In this document: positions 17,621 through 26,838 of the stretch, one piece after another
Position numbering within the stretch: position 1 is the first letter of the stretch
Layout of the letters: each line of letters begins with the position of its first letter
From: Isosphaera sp.
GTDB lineage: Bacteria > Planctomycetota > Phycisphaerae > Phycisphaerales > UBA1924
Assembly (NCBI GenBank): GCA_013822085.1
Contig: PNJV01000008.1
Coordinates: forward strand, 1-64,000
Reading direction: 5' to 3'
Length of the DNA: 64,000 bases
Notes under the pieces: generated by a model
Told to the model about the DNA's origin: nothing
The model's input: the letters and a program-made list of their open reading frames with translations, nothing else
Databases searched by the model: none
Made by a program: the position numbers and the translations under genes

Positions 17621-19147
17621 ATGTCAAAGGACCGCCCTGTCGCAGCGGCGTCGCGCGTGCCCGGCCTCGACACGCCCCCGGGAGCAGCGCCGTGGACGCT
17701 GGCACGCAGCCGCTGCGCCCGAGCACTGGAGCGCGCCGCAGCCCGCCCGGACGACACGCCCTGCGACGACCCTCGCCTGTGCGCCGGGCTCTTGAGGCTC
17801 ACGTGCGTGATCGTGGGCGCCGCCGCGGCGCTGCTGCTGGCCGCGGCCTTCCAGGGCTGCGCCGCCGGCCCGGCCGAGCCCACGGCCGGGGGCGACCCCG
17901 CCGCCGGCGCCACGCCGACGGCGCAGGCCGCCGAGGACCCGTTCCTGCTGGCCGCCAACCAGCTCGAGGACGCCCTGCGACGCGACCAGGAACGCCGCGC
18001 GCTCGACGGCGCCCCGCTGCCGGTCGACCCCTCAGCCGCCCAGCCGGCCTTGCCAGGCGTCAGGCCCGCCCCGACGCCCGTGACGGCCCCGGTCGCGCAG
18101 GCCGGCGCCACGCCGCCCACCGCCGGCCCCGCAGAGGCAACGGTCATGGGTCCCCCCGAGCCGCCCCCCGCCGCCGAGCGCCGCGCCGCGGCCCTGCGCG
18201 ACCTGGCTGCGCTCCTCGAAGCCCGCGCCGCCGCCGAGGGCACGCCGCTGGACGCGGCTATCAGCTTGGCGTTGCTCGCCGGGCTTGACCCCAACGACGC
18301 GGGGCTGCGCCAGCGGCTCGAATCGCTCACGCGGGCGCTCTCGCCTTCGGAAGCTCAGGGCGTGGCCCTGGTGCGCGAGCTGGCCGCGGCCCTGCGCGAC
18401 GGCTCGGGCGCCGCCGGCGACCCCGAGCGCCTGGCCGGCGTGCTGCGCCAGCTGGCCGAACGCAGCGCCGGGCCCGCGCCGCTGCGACTGCCTCGCGTGG
18501 ACCTGGCCGAGCGGGTCGAGGCCTTCGGCCGCTACCGCGGCCTGCCCTCCCACGTCTTCCTGGCCGGCCGGGCCGCGCGGGCCCTGCTCTACACCGAGAT
18601 CGACGGCTTCACGCACACCGGGTCCTCCCAGACCGACACCGCCGACCTGGAGGGCGCCCCGCTCGACTCAGCCGGCCTGACCGACCCGGCTGTGTGGGTC
18701 GTGCGACTCGGCCAAGAGGTGAACCTCTATCACACCGACGGCACCCTGGCCTGGCGCGTCCCCGAGCAGGTCGTTGTCGATCGCTCCAAGAACCAGCGGC
18801 GCGACTTCTTCCTGGTCCAGCGCCTGGAGCTGCCGCCGACGCTCTCGATCGGCTCGTACCAGCTCAAGGTCAGCGTGCGCGACAAGGCCAGCGGCCAGGA
18901 GACCGAGGCGATCATCCCGATCCGCGTGGTGGCGGACCCGGCGCTGCAGACGCCCGCGCCGCAGACCCCAGCGGCCTCGCTGGACCTGTCCTTGCAGCCG
19001 CCGGCGCCCGGGGCCCGGACCGTCAGGCCCGGCCTGGCCGGCGCCTTGGGAGGCGTGCCAGCGGCGGCGCTCTCGGGCGGGGTGACAGCGACCGGCGATC
19101 TCCAGCGGCTGCTGGACCTGCTCGAGCAGCCCCAGCGCACGCCCTGA
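17621..19147 (+). CDS. Unknown membrane-anchored envelope protein
   Basis: A 508-residue protein I do not recognise. AGGAGG six bases before the ATG fixes the start. About 55 basic, Cys-containing residues precede one hydrophobic segment (IVGAAAALLLAAAFQGCAA), which is either a membrane anchor or a lipoprotein signal. The four residues before the Cys (AFQG) only loosely fit a lipobox. An Ala/Pro-rich spacer and helical repeats (about 180-280) follow. The best-ordered part is a C-terminal domain (about 290-440) with WVVRLGQEVNLYHTDG and SIGSYQLKVSVRDKASGQ, which looks like a beta-sandwich seen in hypothetical proteins of planctomycetes. The tail is Ala/Pro-rich. It lies 75 bp behind holA and may form an operon with it. 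Confidence 0.65.
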   Translation: MSKDRPVAAASRVPGLDTPPGAAPWTLARSRCARALERAAARPDDTPCDDPRLCAGLLRLTCVIVGAAAALLLAAAFQGCAAGPAEPTAGGDPAAGATPTAQAAEDPFLLAANQLEDALRRDQERRALDGAPLPVDPSAAQPALPGVRPAPTPVTAPVAQAGATPPTAGPAEATVMGPPEPPPAAERRAAALRDLAALLEARAAAEGTPLDAAISLALLAGLDPNDAGLRQRLESLTRALSPSEAQGVALVRELAAALRDGSGAAGDPERLAGVLRQLAERSAGPAPLRLPRVDLAERVEAFGRYRGLPSHVFLAGRAARALLYTEIDGFTHTGSSQTDTADLEGAPLDSAGLTDPAVWVVRLGQEVNLYHTDGTLAWRVPEQVVVDRSKNQRRDFFLVQRLELPPTLSIGSYQLKVSVRDKASGQETEAIIPIRVVADPALQTPAPQTPAASLDLSLQPPAPGARTVRPGLAGALGGVPAAALSGGVTATGDLQRLLDLLEQPQRTP

Positions 19148-19235
19148 ATCGCTCCGGCGCGCAGCGGACCGGGCCACGCGATCAGAAGGTCGGGCCACGC
19201 GCACGCCGGAGCGGCCCCGTGGCAACACGGCAACA

Positions 19236-19260
19236 CCGCCGCGTCAGCACGACGCGGCGG
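19236..19260. terminator. Strong hairpin between convergent genes
   Basis: A perfect 10-bp stem (CCGCCGCGTC/GACGCGGCGG) with a 5-nt loop in the 125-bp gap between the convergent unknown protein and the S41 protease. There is no U-run on either side. It could serve both strands. Confidence 0.5.
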
Positions 19261-19272
19261 CAACGGCCGCGC

Positions 19273-20658
19273 TCAGCGTGGCAACGCCCCGGCCTGCGGA
19301 GACTGCTGCTCGGCGTGAGCGGCCGGGTCGGGCTGGGGGGCCGGCTCGGGCAGCTCACGCGCCAGGCGCTCCAGCGCCACCTTGACGGCGTCGGCGCCGC
19401 GGCGTGACGAGGCCTCCACGTCGGGCCTGAGCGGGTTGCCCTCGATGCGGAAGCCCTTGATCGTCACGTAGTCGCTCACGGGGACCTTGAGCAGGAAGCC
19501 GTCGGCGGTCGTCTCGACGCGCGAGACCAGGACGGCCCCCGCGGTGCGCGAGCCGATCAGCGGCGCCCCGCGCAGCTCGCGCATGGCCGCAGCGACGATC
19601 TCCGACGCGCTGGCCGAGCCGCGGTCGATCAGCACCGCCAGCTTGCCCTGGAACGGCCCCAGCTCGCGCGCCACCCGGCTGGGCCGGGCGAAGGTCTTGC
19701 GGGAGACCCACTCGGCCACGGCCACCACGTCCGAGCTGTCCTTGCCCGTCTGGCGGGCGTAGCGGTCGGCGGCCTCCTTGGGCACCTCGGTCCCGATCGC
19801 CTCCGCGGGCTCGAGCAGGAACCCCAGGAAGTGCTTCATGTTGTCCACCAGCCCGCCCCCGTTGGAGCGCAGGTCGATGATGAGCCCGCCAAGGCCCTGG
19901 TCCTTGACCTGCCGGAAGAGCCCGGCGACCTGGGCGCGGTCGTAGCCGGCCGAGAACGTCGGCAGGCGCAGCAGGCCCACGCCCCCGCCGAGCACCTCCA
20001 GCGTCGCCGGGTCGACGACGCTCACGCGGGCGCGGGTGAACTTGAGCTCGGCGTAGCTGCCGTCGTCGCGCAGGACCTTGCTCACGAAGCTCGAGCCCTC
20101 GGGGCCGCGGATGTCCTCGACGGCGCGCAGGGCCCGGCCGTCGATCTCGACCATCGTGTCCCCGCGACGCAGCCCGGCGCGGGCCGCGGGCGACTCGGGC
20201 AGCACCTGGCTGACCAGCACGCCGCGCTCGGTCACCAGCGCACGCACCCCGATGCCCACGATCTCGGTCTCGCTGACGCGCTGGGCGATGCTCGGGGGCA
20301 GGATGTCGATGTGCGAGATGCCGAACTCGCGCATCGCCTGATTGAGCACGAAGGCGAACTGGCCGTGCGTCTGGGCGCGGTCGAGCCGGGCCCTGTACTG
20401 GGCCAGCACCTCGGGCCAGGTGTCAAAGTCCACGCCCGACGCGAAGGCCTGCCTCTCGAGCAGCCTCTCGGTGCGGGCCAGGATCGACCGCTTGACTTCC
20501 TCGGTGATCGCGTCGCTGGCCGTGTCCGCCGGCTGCGCCGGCGCCAGCGAGGGCCACAGCCCCGCCGGCAAGAGAACGGCCAGGCTCAGGAGCAGGGCGA
20601 TCAGACCAGCCGGGAGACCGGCCGCCGTCAGCCCACGACGCCGCGCCGCTGTGTGCAT
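19273..20658 (-). CDS. S41 family C-terminal processing peptidase with PDZ domain
   Basis: A 461-residue exported serine protease. An N-terminal signal anchor (about 14-38) is followed by a helical region and a PDZ domain (about 130-210: GVLVSQVLPESPAARAGLRRGD). The S41 catalytic core has IIDLRSNGGGL (about 260-270) and DRGSASASE (345-353), holding the nucleophilic Ser. The lysine of classical CtpA (in GKG) is replaced by RTAGAVL. Together with His116 in GISHIDILPP this suggests the tricorn/RMB-like S41 arrangement rather than a Ser-Lys dyad. It probably processes periplasmic proteins; the substrate is unknown. The start is supported by TACTCT 5 nt upstream. Confidence 0.88.
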   Translation of the reverse strand: MHTAARRRGLTAAGLPAGLIALLLSLAVLLPAGLWPSLAPAQPADTASDAITEEVKRSILARTERLLERQAFASGVDFDTWPEVLAQYRARLDRAQTHGQFAFVLNQAMREFGISHIDILPPSIAQRVSETEIVGIGVRALVTERGVLVSQVLPESPAARAGLRRGDTMVEIDGRALRAVEDIRGPEGSSFVSKVLRDDGSYAELKFTRARVSVVDPATLEVLGGGVGLLRLPTFSAGYDRAQVAGLFRQVKDQGLGGLIIDLRSNGGGLVDNMKHFLGFLLEPAEAIGTEVPKEAADRYARQTGKDSSDVVAVAEWVSRKTFARPSRVARELGPFQGKLAVLIDRGSASASEIVAAAMRELRGAPLIGSRTAGAVLVSRVETTADGFLLKVPVSDYVTIKGFRIEGNPLRPDVEASSRRGADAVKVALERLARELPEPAPQPDPAAHAEQQSPQAGALPR

Positions 20659-20663
20659 GTCAC

Positions 20664-20669
20664 AGAGTA
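20664..20669 (-). promoter_or_regulatory. Putative leaderless -10 (TACTCT) of the S41 protease
   Basis: On the minus strand TACTCT is followed by 5 nt (GTGAC) and the ATG. No Shine-Dalgarno sequence. The 156-bp gap to the upstream permease gene (20659-20814) holds nothing else I can name. Confidence 0.45.
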
Positions 20670-20814
20670 CGAAATACCGACCAAGAAGTTGTCACGGGGC
20701 GCCCCAACGGCGCGAGATTAGGTCTTTGATCGCATGACCCGCCCCGCGCAGCCCGCCCACGCGCCCCCCAGCCCGTGACCAGCCCAGCCGAGGCGGGATC
20801 GGGCGCCGGGCGTG

Positions 20815-22746
20815 TCACTTGATGCCCGCCAGCTTGCGCACGGTGGCGTCGAACGTGCGCGTCATCGACGCCAGCAGTGAATACACGACCATGAACTGGA
20901 TCAGCGCAGCGATGAGCGCGCCCAGCGCCAGCGACAGCCGCGGCGTGAGCTGCTGGCCCGATTGAAAGCTGTACGTCAGGCCGTGCTCGGGGAAGACCAC
21001 CGCGTACACCGCCGACGCCGGCGAGAGCGCGCCGAGCACCGGCCCCAGCAGCGGCACCGAGGGGCCGGCGTTCCAGGCGCACAGGCCGATCACGCCCGAG
21101 AGCGCCGCCACGACTCCGATCGACTGCGTCACCGCCGTCAGGACGCTCTTGTTGCGCATCGAGAAGCTCATGCCCACCATCACGCACGTGGCGATGAACG
21201 GCACCGAGACCAGCGCCACCGAGAACACCCCCTCGCTCAGGAGCGCCGGCACCATGACCGGGGCCAGCGGCACGACGGGCGGGGCCAGGCTGAACCCGGC
21301 AGCGGCCCGCACCGCGACGGCCATCGGCTCGGGGCTCTGGGCCACGCCCATCTCGACCAGCCCGGCGTACAGGCCCGCCATGCCCAGCGTGGCCAGGGGC
21401 ACCGAGAGCATCGGCAGCAGGTAGGCGACCATCCCGCGCAGCTTGCCCGAGAGGTACTGCCTGGGCGTGATCGGCGTGGTCAGGAGCAGGTCGAGCGTGC
21501 CGTCCTCGCGCTCGCGCGTGATCGACGTCGCCGACATGTTCACCGCCACCAGCGCGATGATCACGATCTCGCCCAGCACGGTGTACAGCAGGAGCGCGCG
21601 GAAGGTGTCAAGGCCGACGGCCCCGCTGTGGAAGAACCCCACCACCGCCGCGCCCCCCACCAGGCCCGCCAAGATGAACGACCACCGGGCCAAGATGCGC
21701 GGCAGCGTGGCGTTGCGGCTGGCGGCCTCGCGCCATGCGACCGGGTTGCTCCACACCCACCGCGCCGGCCGCCGCTGCGAACCCGCCGCCCCGAGCCTCA
21801 GGGCCCGCCGAAGCACCCCCACACCCCCCACCCCCCCACCACCCCCGCCACCCGAGCCACCACCACCCCCCGAGTCCCGGCCGCCCAGGCCCCCCACGCC
21901 CGCGATGCCCCCGACGCGCACCGTGATGATCGAGAGCGCGATGAGCACCACCGAGAGCCCCAGCGACAGGGCCACCCACGTCGTGACCGGGTGCTCCAAG
22001 AACCACGACGCCGGGGCCCGGAGCGAGCCGGGGGCGGCGCGCTGGTAGTTGAGCGGGTTGAGCAGGGCCTCCAGGGCCAGGAAGGGGTTGATGGCCGTCA
22101 GGTACGTCACGCGCCCGCCGCCGCCGGAGATCCGGTCGGCGGCCAGCGTCACCGCCAGGTACGACACCACCGACACGTAAAACGCAAAGACCGCCCGGCG
22201 CCCGACCACCCGGCTGACCGAGAGCGCCACCGCTGTGGTCCCCACCAGCGTCGCGGCGCCGGCGGCGATGCCGTAGCTGGCGAAGATCGACTCGCCGGGC
22301 ACACCGCCGAAGAGCTGCGTCACGCCGAAGAGCGGCAGGCTCGACACCAGCAGGGCCAAGATCAGGAACAGCCTGCCCAGCAGGTTGCCCAGGACGATCT
22401 CGGCTGCGCCCAGCGGCGTGGTCAGCAGGATGTCCCACGTGCGCGGGTCGGCCTCCTGGGCGATGGCGCCGGCCATGAAGACCGGGGCCAGCACGCAGAT
22501 CAGCCCGATCTGCAAGAACGCGATGTACACGAACGCGTTGGACGCGCCCGCGGCCAGGTCCCGATACGCCACCTGATCGCCCGCGGTGTTGGCCACGAGC
22601 ATCCACATCAGGGCGATCATCATCGTGCCCAGGTAGCCCATCCGCAGCAGGAAGTGCTTGGGCCGACGCGACCCGCTCTGGACGAGCCGGACCGCGATCG
22701 GGTTCAACGGGCCCAGGCGTAAGAGCCAGCGGAGGACGATGGGCAT
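20815..22746 (-). CDS. ABC transporter permease with duplicated ABC-2 domains
   Basis: A 643-residue multi-spanning protein. The N-terminal half (about 1-270) has around six hydrophobic segments and the sequence QEADPRTWDILLTTPLGAAEIVLGNLLG. The C-terminal half repeats the pattern with REREDGTLDLLLTTPITPRQYLSGKL and another six helices. The 'DxTLDLLLTTP' motif is the cytoplasmic signature of ABC-2 type (NatB/YhaP-like) permeases. Its appearance twice indicates an internal fusion or duplication. The halves are joined by a Gly/Ser-rich linker (about residues 285-325) encoded by a G-tract-rich stretch. No ATPase gene is adjacent. The start MPIVLRWLLRLGPLNP is chosen because TACCAT lies 9 nt upstream. 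Confidence 0.82.
   Translation of the reverse strand: MPIVLRWLLRLGPLNPIAVRLVQSGSRRPKHFLLRMGYLGTMMIALMWMLVANTAGDQVAYRDLAAGASNAFVYIAFLQIGLICVLAPVFMAGAIAQEADPRTWDILLTTPLGAAEIVLGNLLGRLFLILALLVSSLPLFGVTQLFGGVPGESIFASYGIAAGAATLVGTTAVALSVSRVVGRRAVFAFYVSVVSYLAVTLAADRISGGGGRVTYLTAINPFLALEALLNPLNYQRAAPGSLRAPASWFLEHPVTTWVALSLGLSVVLIALSIITVRVGGIAGVGGLGGRDSGGGGGSGGGGGGGVGGVGVLRRALRLGAAGSQRRPARWVWSNPVAWREAASRNATLPRILARWSFILAGLVGGAAVVGFFHSGAVGLDTFRALLLYTVLGEIVIIALVAVNMSATSITREREDGTLDLLLTTPITPRQYLSGKLRGMVAYLLPMLSVPLATLGMAGLYAGLVEMGVAQSPEPMAVAVRAAAGFSLAPPVVPLAPVMVPALLSEGVFSVALVSVPFIATCVMVGMSFSMRNKSVLTAVTQSIGVVAALSGVIGLCAWNAGPSVPLLGPVLGALSPASAVYAVVFPEHGLTYSFQSGQQLTPRLSLALGALIAALIQFMVVYSLLASMTRTFDATVRKLAGIK
21815..21870. 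repeat. C/G-tract low-complexity stretch inside the permease gene
   Basis: Runs of 5-7 C separated by A or GCA on the plus strand (G-runs on the coding strand), encoding the glycine-rich linker. It has enough G-runs to form a quadruplex in the mRNA or coding strand. Confidence 0.6.
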
Positions 22747-22755
22747 AGGCACAGC

Positions 22756-22761
22756 ATGGTA
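22756..22761 (-). promoter_or_regulatory. Putative near-leaderless -10 (TACCAT) of the ABC permease
   Basis: On the minus strand TACCAT is followed by 9 nt and the ATG. The expected leader is 0-3 nt. It lies in the 54-bp gap after the upstream gene's stop. Confidence 0.4.
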
Positions 22762-22800
22762 CCGGCGGCCCGCCCCGCCGCTGCACCCGCTGGGCAAGAT

Positions 22801-24607
22801 TCACGCCCAGACCGGCGCCTCGACCGCCGCGGGCCTGACCCGCCGGGCGATGTCGGCCAGCACCCGGCTGAGCTTGGGCCCGAAGGCGGGGCCGTCGCAC
22901 AGCGGCGAGGCCAGCATCCGCTGGCGCAGCGTCCGGTGGTAGTCGGCCAGCCGGGCGGTGTCGTGGGCCAGCGCCACCACCTTCTCGATGTACTGCTCCT
23001 CGCTGTGGGCCACCAGCTCGGGCAGGCCCACCGCCGAGAGCAGCGACAGCCCCACCCGGGCCGCGTGCCGATCGCCGACCTGCGTCACCACCGGCAGGTT
23101 CATCATCAGGCACTCGCAGGTGGTGGTGGTGCCGTGGTACGGGAAGGCGTCCAGGCCGATGTGGGCCCGCTCGAAGACCGCCAGGTGGTCGTTGCGTTCG
23201 GCCAGGGAGCCGATCAGCTCGAACCGCCCCTCTGGGATCCCCGCCGCCAGCACCCGGCCGTGGAAGTCCTCCAGCACGCCGGGACGCTCCAGGTTGCGCG
23301 ACTTGATCAGCAGCGTGGCCTCGGGCAGCAGCCCCAGCAGGCGGGCCCAACGCCGCAGGAGCGGGTCGTTGAGCTTGGCCAGGGCGTTCATGGAGGCCAG
23401 GACCACCCGGCCCGGGGCGGACACCGGGGGCCGCTCGGGGGCCGGCGGCGAGTCGGGCGTGGGCGTGTAGCACAGGAAGCACGGGGCGATCCGGTAGAGC
23501 GGCTCGACGGCGTAGCGCTCGGCGCCCGGCGGGTCGGTCAGGGCGTCGACGACGCGGCCGTGGAGGCTCGCCAGGCCCGTCGTGCCGGGGTAGCCCAGGT
23601 AGGTCGCCGCCGAGTGCGTCGGGCGCATGGCCAGGGCGCGCAGCGGGTGGCCGTTGGTGATGCCGTGCAGGTCCACGGCCAGGTGGACCCGGTCGGCGCG
23701 GAGCACCTTGGCCAGCGCGCCGGCGCCGGGCTTGCGCAGCTCGCGCCATGGCACGCCCGGGGCCGCGTCCTTGAGCCACCGCGTGACGCCGTCGGGGTTG
23801 TTGGTCGTCGAGTACACCACCGGCGAGATCAGCGACGCGTCGTGGTGCGCCAGCACCGCGTGAAAGAAGTACGACACCGAGTGCCGACGCAGGTCCGACG
23901 AGATGAACCCCACGCGCACGGGGCCCGCCGCCGGCACCGGCTCGGGGAACATCCGCACCGTGTCGGGCGCGTACCGCTCAGCGGCCTGACGCAGGTACGC
24001 CCCATAGCTGCGGGCCGCCGCCGCAACTTCCTCGGGGCCCGAGCCGGGGTTGTAGTGGTGGGCCAGCGCGCGCAGCTCGAGGGCCTCCTCGCACGACGGG
24101 CTGAGCCGCGCGCACGCCTCCAGGTGCTCCAGGGCCTCCTCGGGCCGACCCAGGCTGATGGCCGAGTGACCAAGCACCGCGTGCGCCCCGAACCGGCCGG
24201 GCTGGAGGCACCGCGCGCCGCGCCGCGTCGCGCGACTCGGCGTGCTCCTCGATCGTGGCCATCATGGCCGCGTAGTAGTGGTTCGTCTCCGCGTCGGGGC
24301 GCAGCTCGATCATCCTGAGCCCCGCCGCCCTGGCCACGTCGTGCCTGCCCTGCGACAGCGCCGCGACCACCACCCGCCGCTGCAACTCGTAGTCGCTCGG
24401 GTTCTCCGCGGCGCACGCCGTGAGCAGCTCGTAGGCCTCCTTGCCCCTGCCCATGTGCAGGTACCCCGAGCCGAGGGCCATCCGCACCGTCCAGTGGTCC
24501 GGGTGGCCGGCGCGCAGCCGCTCGAGCAGGTCGATCGCCTCGGCGTTGCGCTTGGCCGCAAAGAGATCGGCCGAGCGCTGGATGATCTGTCCGATGGTCT
24601 CTGGCAT
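22801..24607 (-). CDS. TPR / O-GlcNAc-transferase-like (SPINDLY-type) protein, frameshifted
   Basis: Reconstructed as about 601 residues. The N-terminal TPR helices (IGQIIQRSADLFAAKRNAEAIDLLERL, GYLHMGRGKEAYELL) are in one frame. The rest, from RCLQPGRFGAHAVLGHSAISLGRPEEALEHLEAC onward, is in another. The switch is near 24205-24240 in a run of GCG/CGC, and the span of 1807 nt has exactly one base too many. The C-terminal GT41 domain has VRVGFISSDLRRHSVSYFF and LDAFPYHGTTTTCECLMM followed by GDRHAARVGLSLL, the UDP-sugar binding region of bacterial OGT homologues. It probably glycosylates proteins or peptides; acceptor unknown. Either it is a sequencing indel or the gene is broken. The ATG is supported by TACGAT 7 nt upstream. 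If the shift is real, an ATG at 24177 would leave a 458-residue catalytic part. Confidence 0.8.
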
Positions 24608-24614
24608 AGGCCGG

Positions 24615-24620
24615 ATCGTA
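24615..24620 (-). promoter_or_regulatory. Putative leaderless -10 (TACGAT) of the OGT-like gene
   Basis: On the minus strand TACGAT is followed by 7 nt and the ATG at 24607. No Shine-Dalgarno sequence. It sits in the 93-bp spacer shared with the divergent gene at 24701. Confidence 0.45.
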
Positions 24621-24688
24621 ACGGCTTGGCCCCCCGCCGCCCTGCACCGCCGCCGGGCCGCCGCTTGACCGCACCCCACGTCGCGTGC

Positions 24689-24694
24689 GACGAT
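24689..24694 (+). promoter_or_regulatory. Candidate leaderless -10 (GACGAT)
   Basis: GACGAT, one base off the TACGAT seen elsewhere, lies 6 nt before the ATG at 24701. No Shine-Dalgarno sequence is present. Confidence 0.3.
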
Positions 24695-24700
24695 CACGCC

Positions 24701-25816
24701 ATGGCCGGGCGGAGCCGCCGGTACAAGCAGCGCTCCAAACGCCGCCAGGACCGCGGCCGGTCGCGCCATGCGCATCCCCCCGCGGGCACCGCGCCCGCCC
24801 CCCCTCATCTCCCGCACACGCCCACCAACCCCACGCCGACCACGCCCCACGCCACCGGCCACACGTCCCCCACCCCCGCCGCTCGCCCGCACGCCCGCAC
24901 AACCGCCCACCCGCCGGCGCGCCTGATCACATCCGCCGCCGGCAGCACCACAGCCCTGCCCGCGCCCCCGGCCCACGGGCCGGCTCGGTGGCCGTCGCCG
25001 GCGCGCCTGCTGCGCCTCCAGGCCCTGCGCAGCCGCTGGCGGTCGCTCAGGCCGGCGCTGCGCCGCACGGCTCAAGCGGTCGCCGTCGCTGGCGCCGCCG
25101 CGGTCGTGCTGCTGGTCGTGGCCTGGAACCTGGCTGCGGCACGCCCCGGCTGGTGGCGGGCGCTCTCGGCGGGCGACCCCGCCCTGCTCGAGCGGGCCCA
25201 GGGCGTCGAGAACGGCGCCACCACCCTGCTCTCCGAGCCGCACCCGATCGACCCGGCCTCGGGCGTGTCGGAGGTCTGGTCGGTCTCGCTCAGCGACGAG
25301 GACGCCACCGCGTGGCTCGTCGGCAAGCTGCCGCGGTGGGCCGTCAGCCGCGGCGCCGTGCGCCGCTGGCCCGCCGAGATCGCCCAGCTCCAGGTGCGCT
25401 TCGAGCGGGGGCGGATCGCCTTCGGGGCCGAGGTGGTGCACAGCGGCACGCGGCGTTACTTTGTGGCGCGCCTCCGCCCGCGCGTGGACCGGTCCGGTGC
25501 GCTGTGGACCCCCGCCGTCGGGGCGAGCGTCGGCCGGCTGCCCATCCCCGCCGGGCTGCTGCTCTCGTCGGGCACGCTGGGCGCCGCCGGGCGCATCCCC
25601 GACGAGGTCGCCCAGCTGCCCCAGACCGACGGCCTGCTCAGGGCCCTGACCAGCGCCGCCCCGCTGGTCCGCTCGCCGGTCATCCGCCTGCCCGACGGGC
25701 GCCGGGTGCGGCTGGTGGGGCTGCGCGTCGAGCCGGGCGCGCTGGTGATGGACCTGCGCACCGAGCCCGCTGCGCCCGCCAGCGCGGGCGAGCACTCAGC
25801 GCCGCCGGGGACCTGA
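24701..25816 (+). CDS. Unknown single-pass membrane protein
   Basis: A 371-residue protein I do not recognise. The first 100 residues are basic and then Pro/Thr/His/Ala-rich and probably disordered. One transmembrane helix follows (about 125-145: AVAVAGAAAVVLLVVAWNLAAA). A folded C-terminal domain of about 220 residues begins near RPGWWRALSAGDPALLERAQGVEN and includes VWSVSLSDEDATAWLVGKLPRW. That pattern (a Trp-rich helix, then LSE-type E/D-x-NAWL) recalls uncharacterised planctomycete membrane proteins with an extracytoplasmic domain. Topology is probably N-in, C-out. It is followed by yicC after 115 bp, and yicC has its own promoter-like element. Confidence 0.62.
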   Translation: MAGRSRRYKQRSKRRQDRGRSRHAHPPAGTAPAPPHLPHTPTNPTPTTPHATGHTSPTPAARPHARTTAHPPARLITSAAGSTTALPAPPAHGPARWPSPARLLRLQALRSRWRSLRPALRRTAQAVAVAGAAAVVLLVVAWNLAAARPGWWRALSAGDPALLERAQGVENGATTLLSEPHPIDPASGVSEVWSVSLSDEDATAWLVGKLPRWAVSRGAVRRWPAEIAQLQVRFERGRIAFGAEVVHSGTRRYFVARLRPRVDRSGALWTPAVGASVGRLPIPAGLLLSSGTLGAAGRIPDEVAQLPQTDGLLRALTSAAPLVRSPVIRLPDGRRVRLVGLRVEPGALVMDLRTEPAAPASAGEHSAPPGT

Positions 25817-25894
25817 CCGCCACAGGGGACCTGATCGCCGCGCGGGCCTGGCCGCTTTCAACGCCAGCCCGAACGCCGCCGGCCGCCCCCCCCG

Positions 25895-25900
25895 TACAGT
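25895..25900 (+). promoter_or_regulatory. Putative -10 (TACAGT) of yicC
   Basis: TACAGT lies 31 nt before the yicC ATG, leaving a leader of about 25 nt that contains the AGGAG ribosome binding site at about 25922. Confidence 0.35.
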
Positions 25901-25931
25901 CCTCGCCCGCGACCCAGACCCAGGAGCTCCC

Positions 25932-26822
25932 ATGATCCGCAGCATGACCGGCTTCGGAGACGCCGCCACCGAGGCCCACGGCGTGCGATACTTCCTGGAG
26001 GCCCGCTCGCTCAACAACCGCTACTTCAAGGCCACCATCCGCCTGCCCGAGGAGTTCCAGGGCCTCGAAGCCGAGATCGACGCCGAGCTGCGCAAGCGCC
26101 TGGCCCGCGGCTCGGTCACCGTCGTGGCCACCTGCACCGAGAGCGGCGAGCAGGCCGCCCACACCATCAACCACGCCGCGCTCTCGGCGTACATCGCCCA
26201 GCTCCAGCGCGCACCGGCGGTGGGCGGCGGCGCCGTGCGGATCGAGCTGGCCCCGCTCCTGAGCCTGCCCGGCGTCCTGACGCCGCCGGGCAACGGCGAG
26301 TCCCGCCTGGAGCGCGCCCGCGCCGCGTTCATGTCGCTGCTGGCGCGCGCCTGCGAGCGCCTAGCCCAGCAGCGACGCCGCGAGGGCGACGCCCTCCGCG
26401 CCGAGCTCCTGAGCCACAGCGACGAGATCGACGCGCACCTGGCCGCCGTCCGCGCCAGGGCCCCCGAGCTGGTCCGCGAGTACGAGGCCCGCCTGCGCAC
26501 CCGCATCGAGACCATGCTCCGCCAGGCCGACGTGGCCGCCCAGCCCGCCGAGATCATCCGCGAGGTCGCCGTCTTCGCCGAACGCAGCGACATCTCCGAG
26601 GAGATCCAGCGCCTCACCGAGCACCTGCGCCACTACCGCGAGCTCCTGGCCGCCACCGACGAACGCCCCGTCGGACGCACACTGGACTTCCTGGCCCAAG
26701 AGATGCTCCGCGAGGCCAACACCATGGCCTCCAAGTCCGCCGACGCCACCGTCTCGCGGGCCATCGTCGAGGTCAAGGGCGCCATCGACCGCATCAAGGA
26801 GCAGGTCCAGAACGTCGAGTGA
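25932..26822 (+). CDS. yicC: YicC family endoribonuclease
   Basis: A 296-residue protein, full length for the YicC/YloC family, characterised in E. coli and B. subtilis as a hexameric endoribonuclease. It opens with the hallmark MIRSMTGFG followed by EARSLNNRYFKA. The C-terminal DUF1732 half has ERSDISEEIQRLTEHL, GRTLDFLAQEMLREANTMASKS and VEVKGAIDRIKEQVQNVE, all strongly conserved. AGGAG before the ATG supports the start. In many bacteria yicC precedes gmk and rpoZ; that cluster is absent here. Confidence 0.95.
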   Translation: MIRSMTGFGDAATEAHGVRYFLEARSLNNRYFKATIRLPEEFQGLEAEIDAELRKRLARGSVTVVATCTESGEQAAHTINHAALSAYIAQLQRAPAVGGGAVRIELAPLLSLPGVLTPPGNGESRLERARAAFMSLLARACERLAQQRRREGDALRAELLSHSDEIDAHLAAVRARAPELVREYEARLRTRIETMLRQADVAAQPAEIIREVAVFAERSDISEEIQRLTEHLRHYRELLAATDERPVGRTLDFLAQEMLREANTMASKSADATVSRAIVEVKGAIDRIKEQVQNVE

Positions 26823-26838
26823 GCCCCGCATCTGCCCG

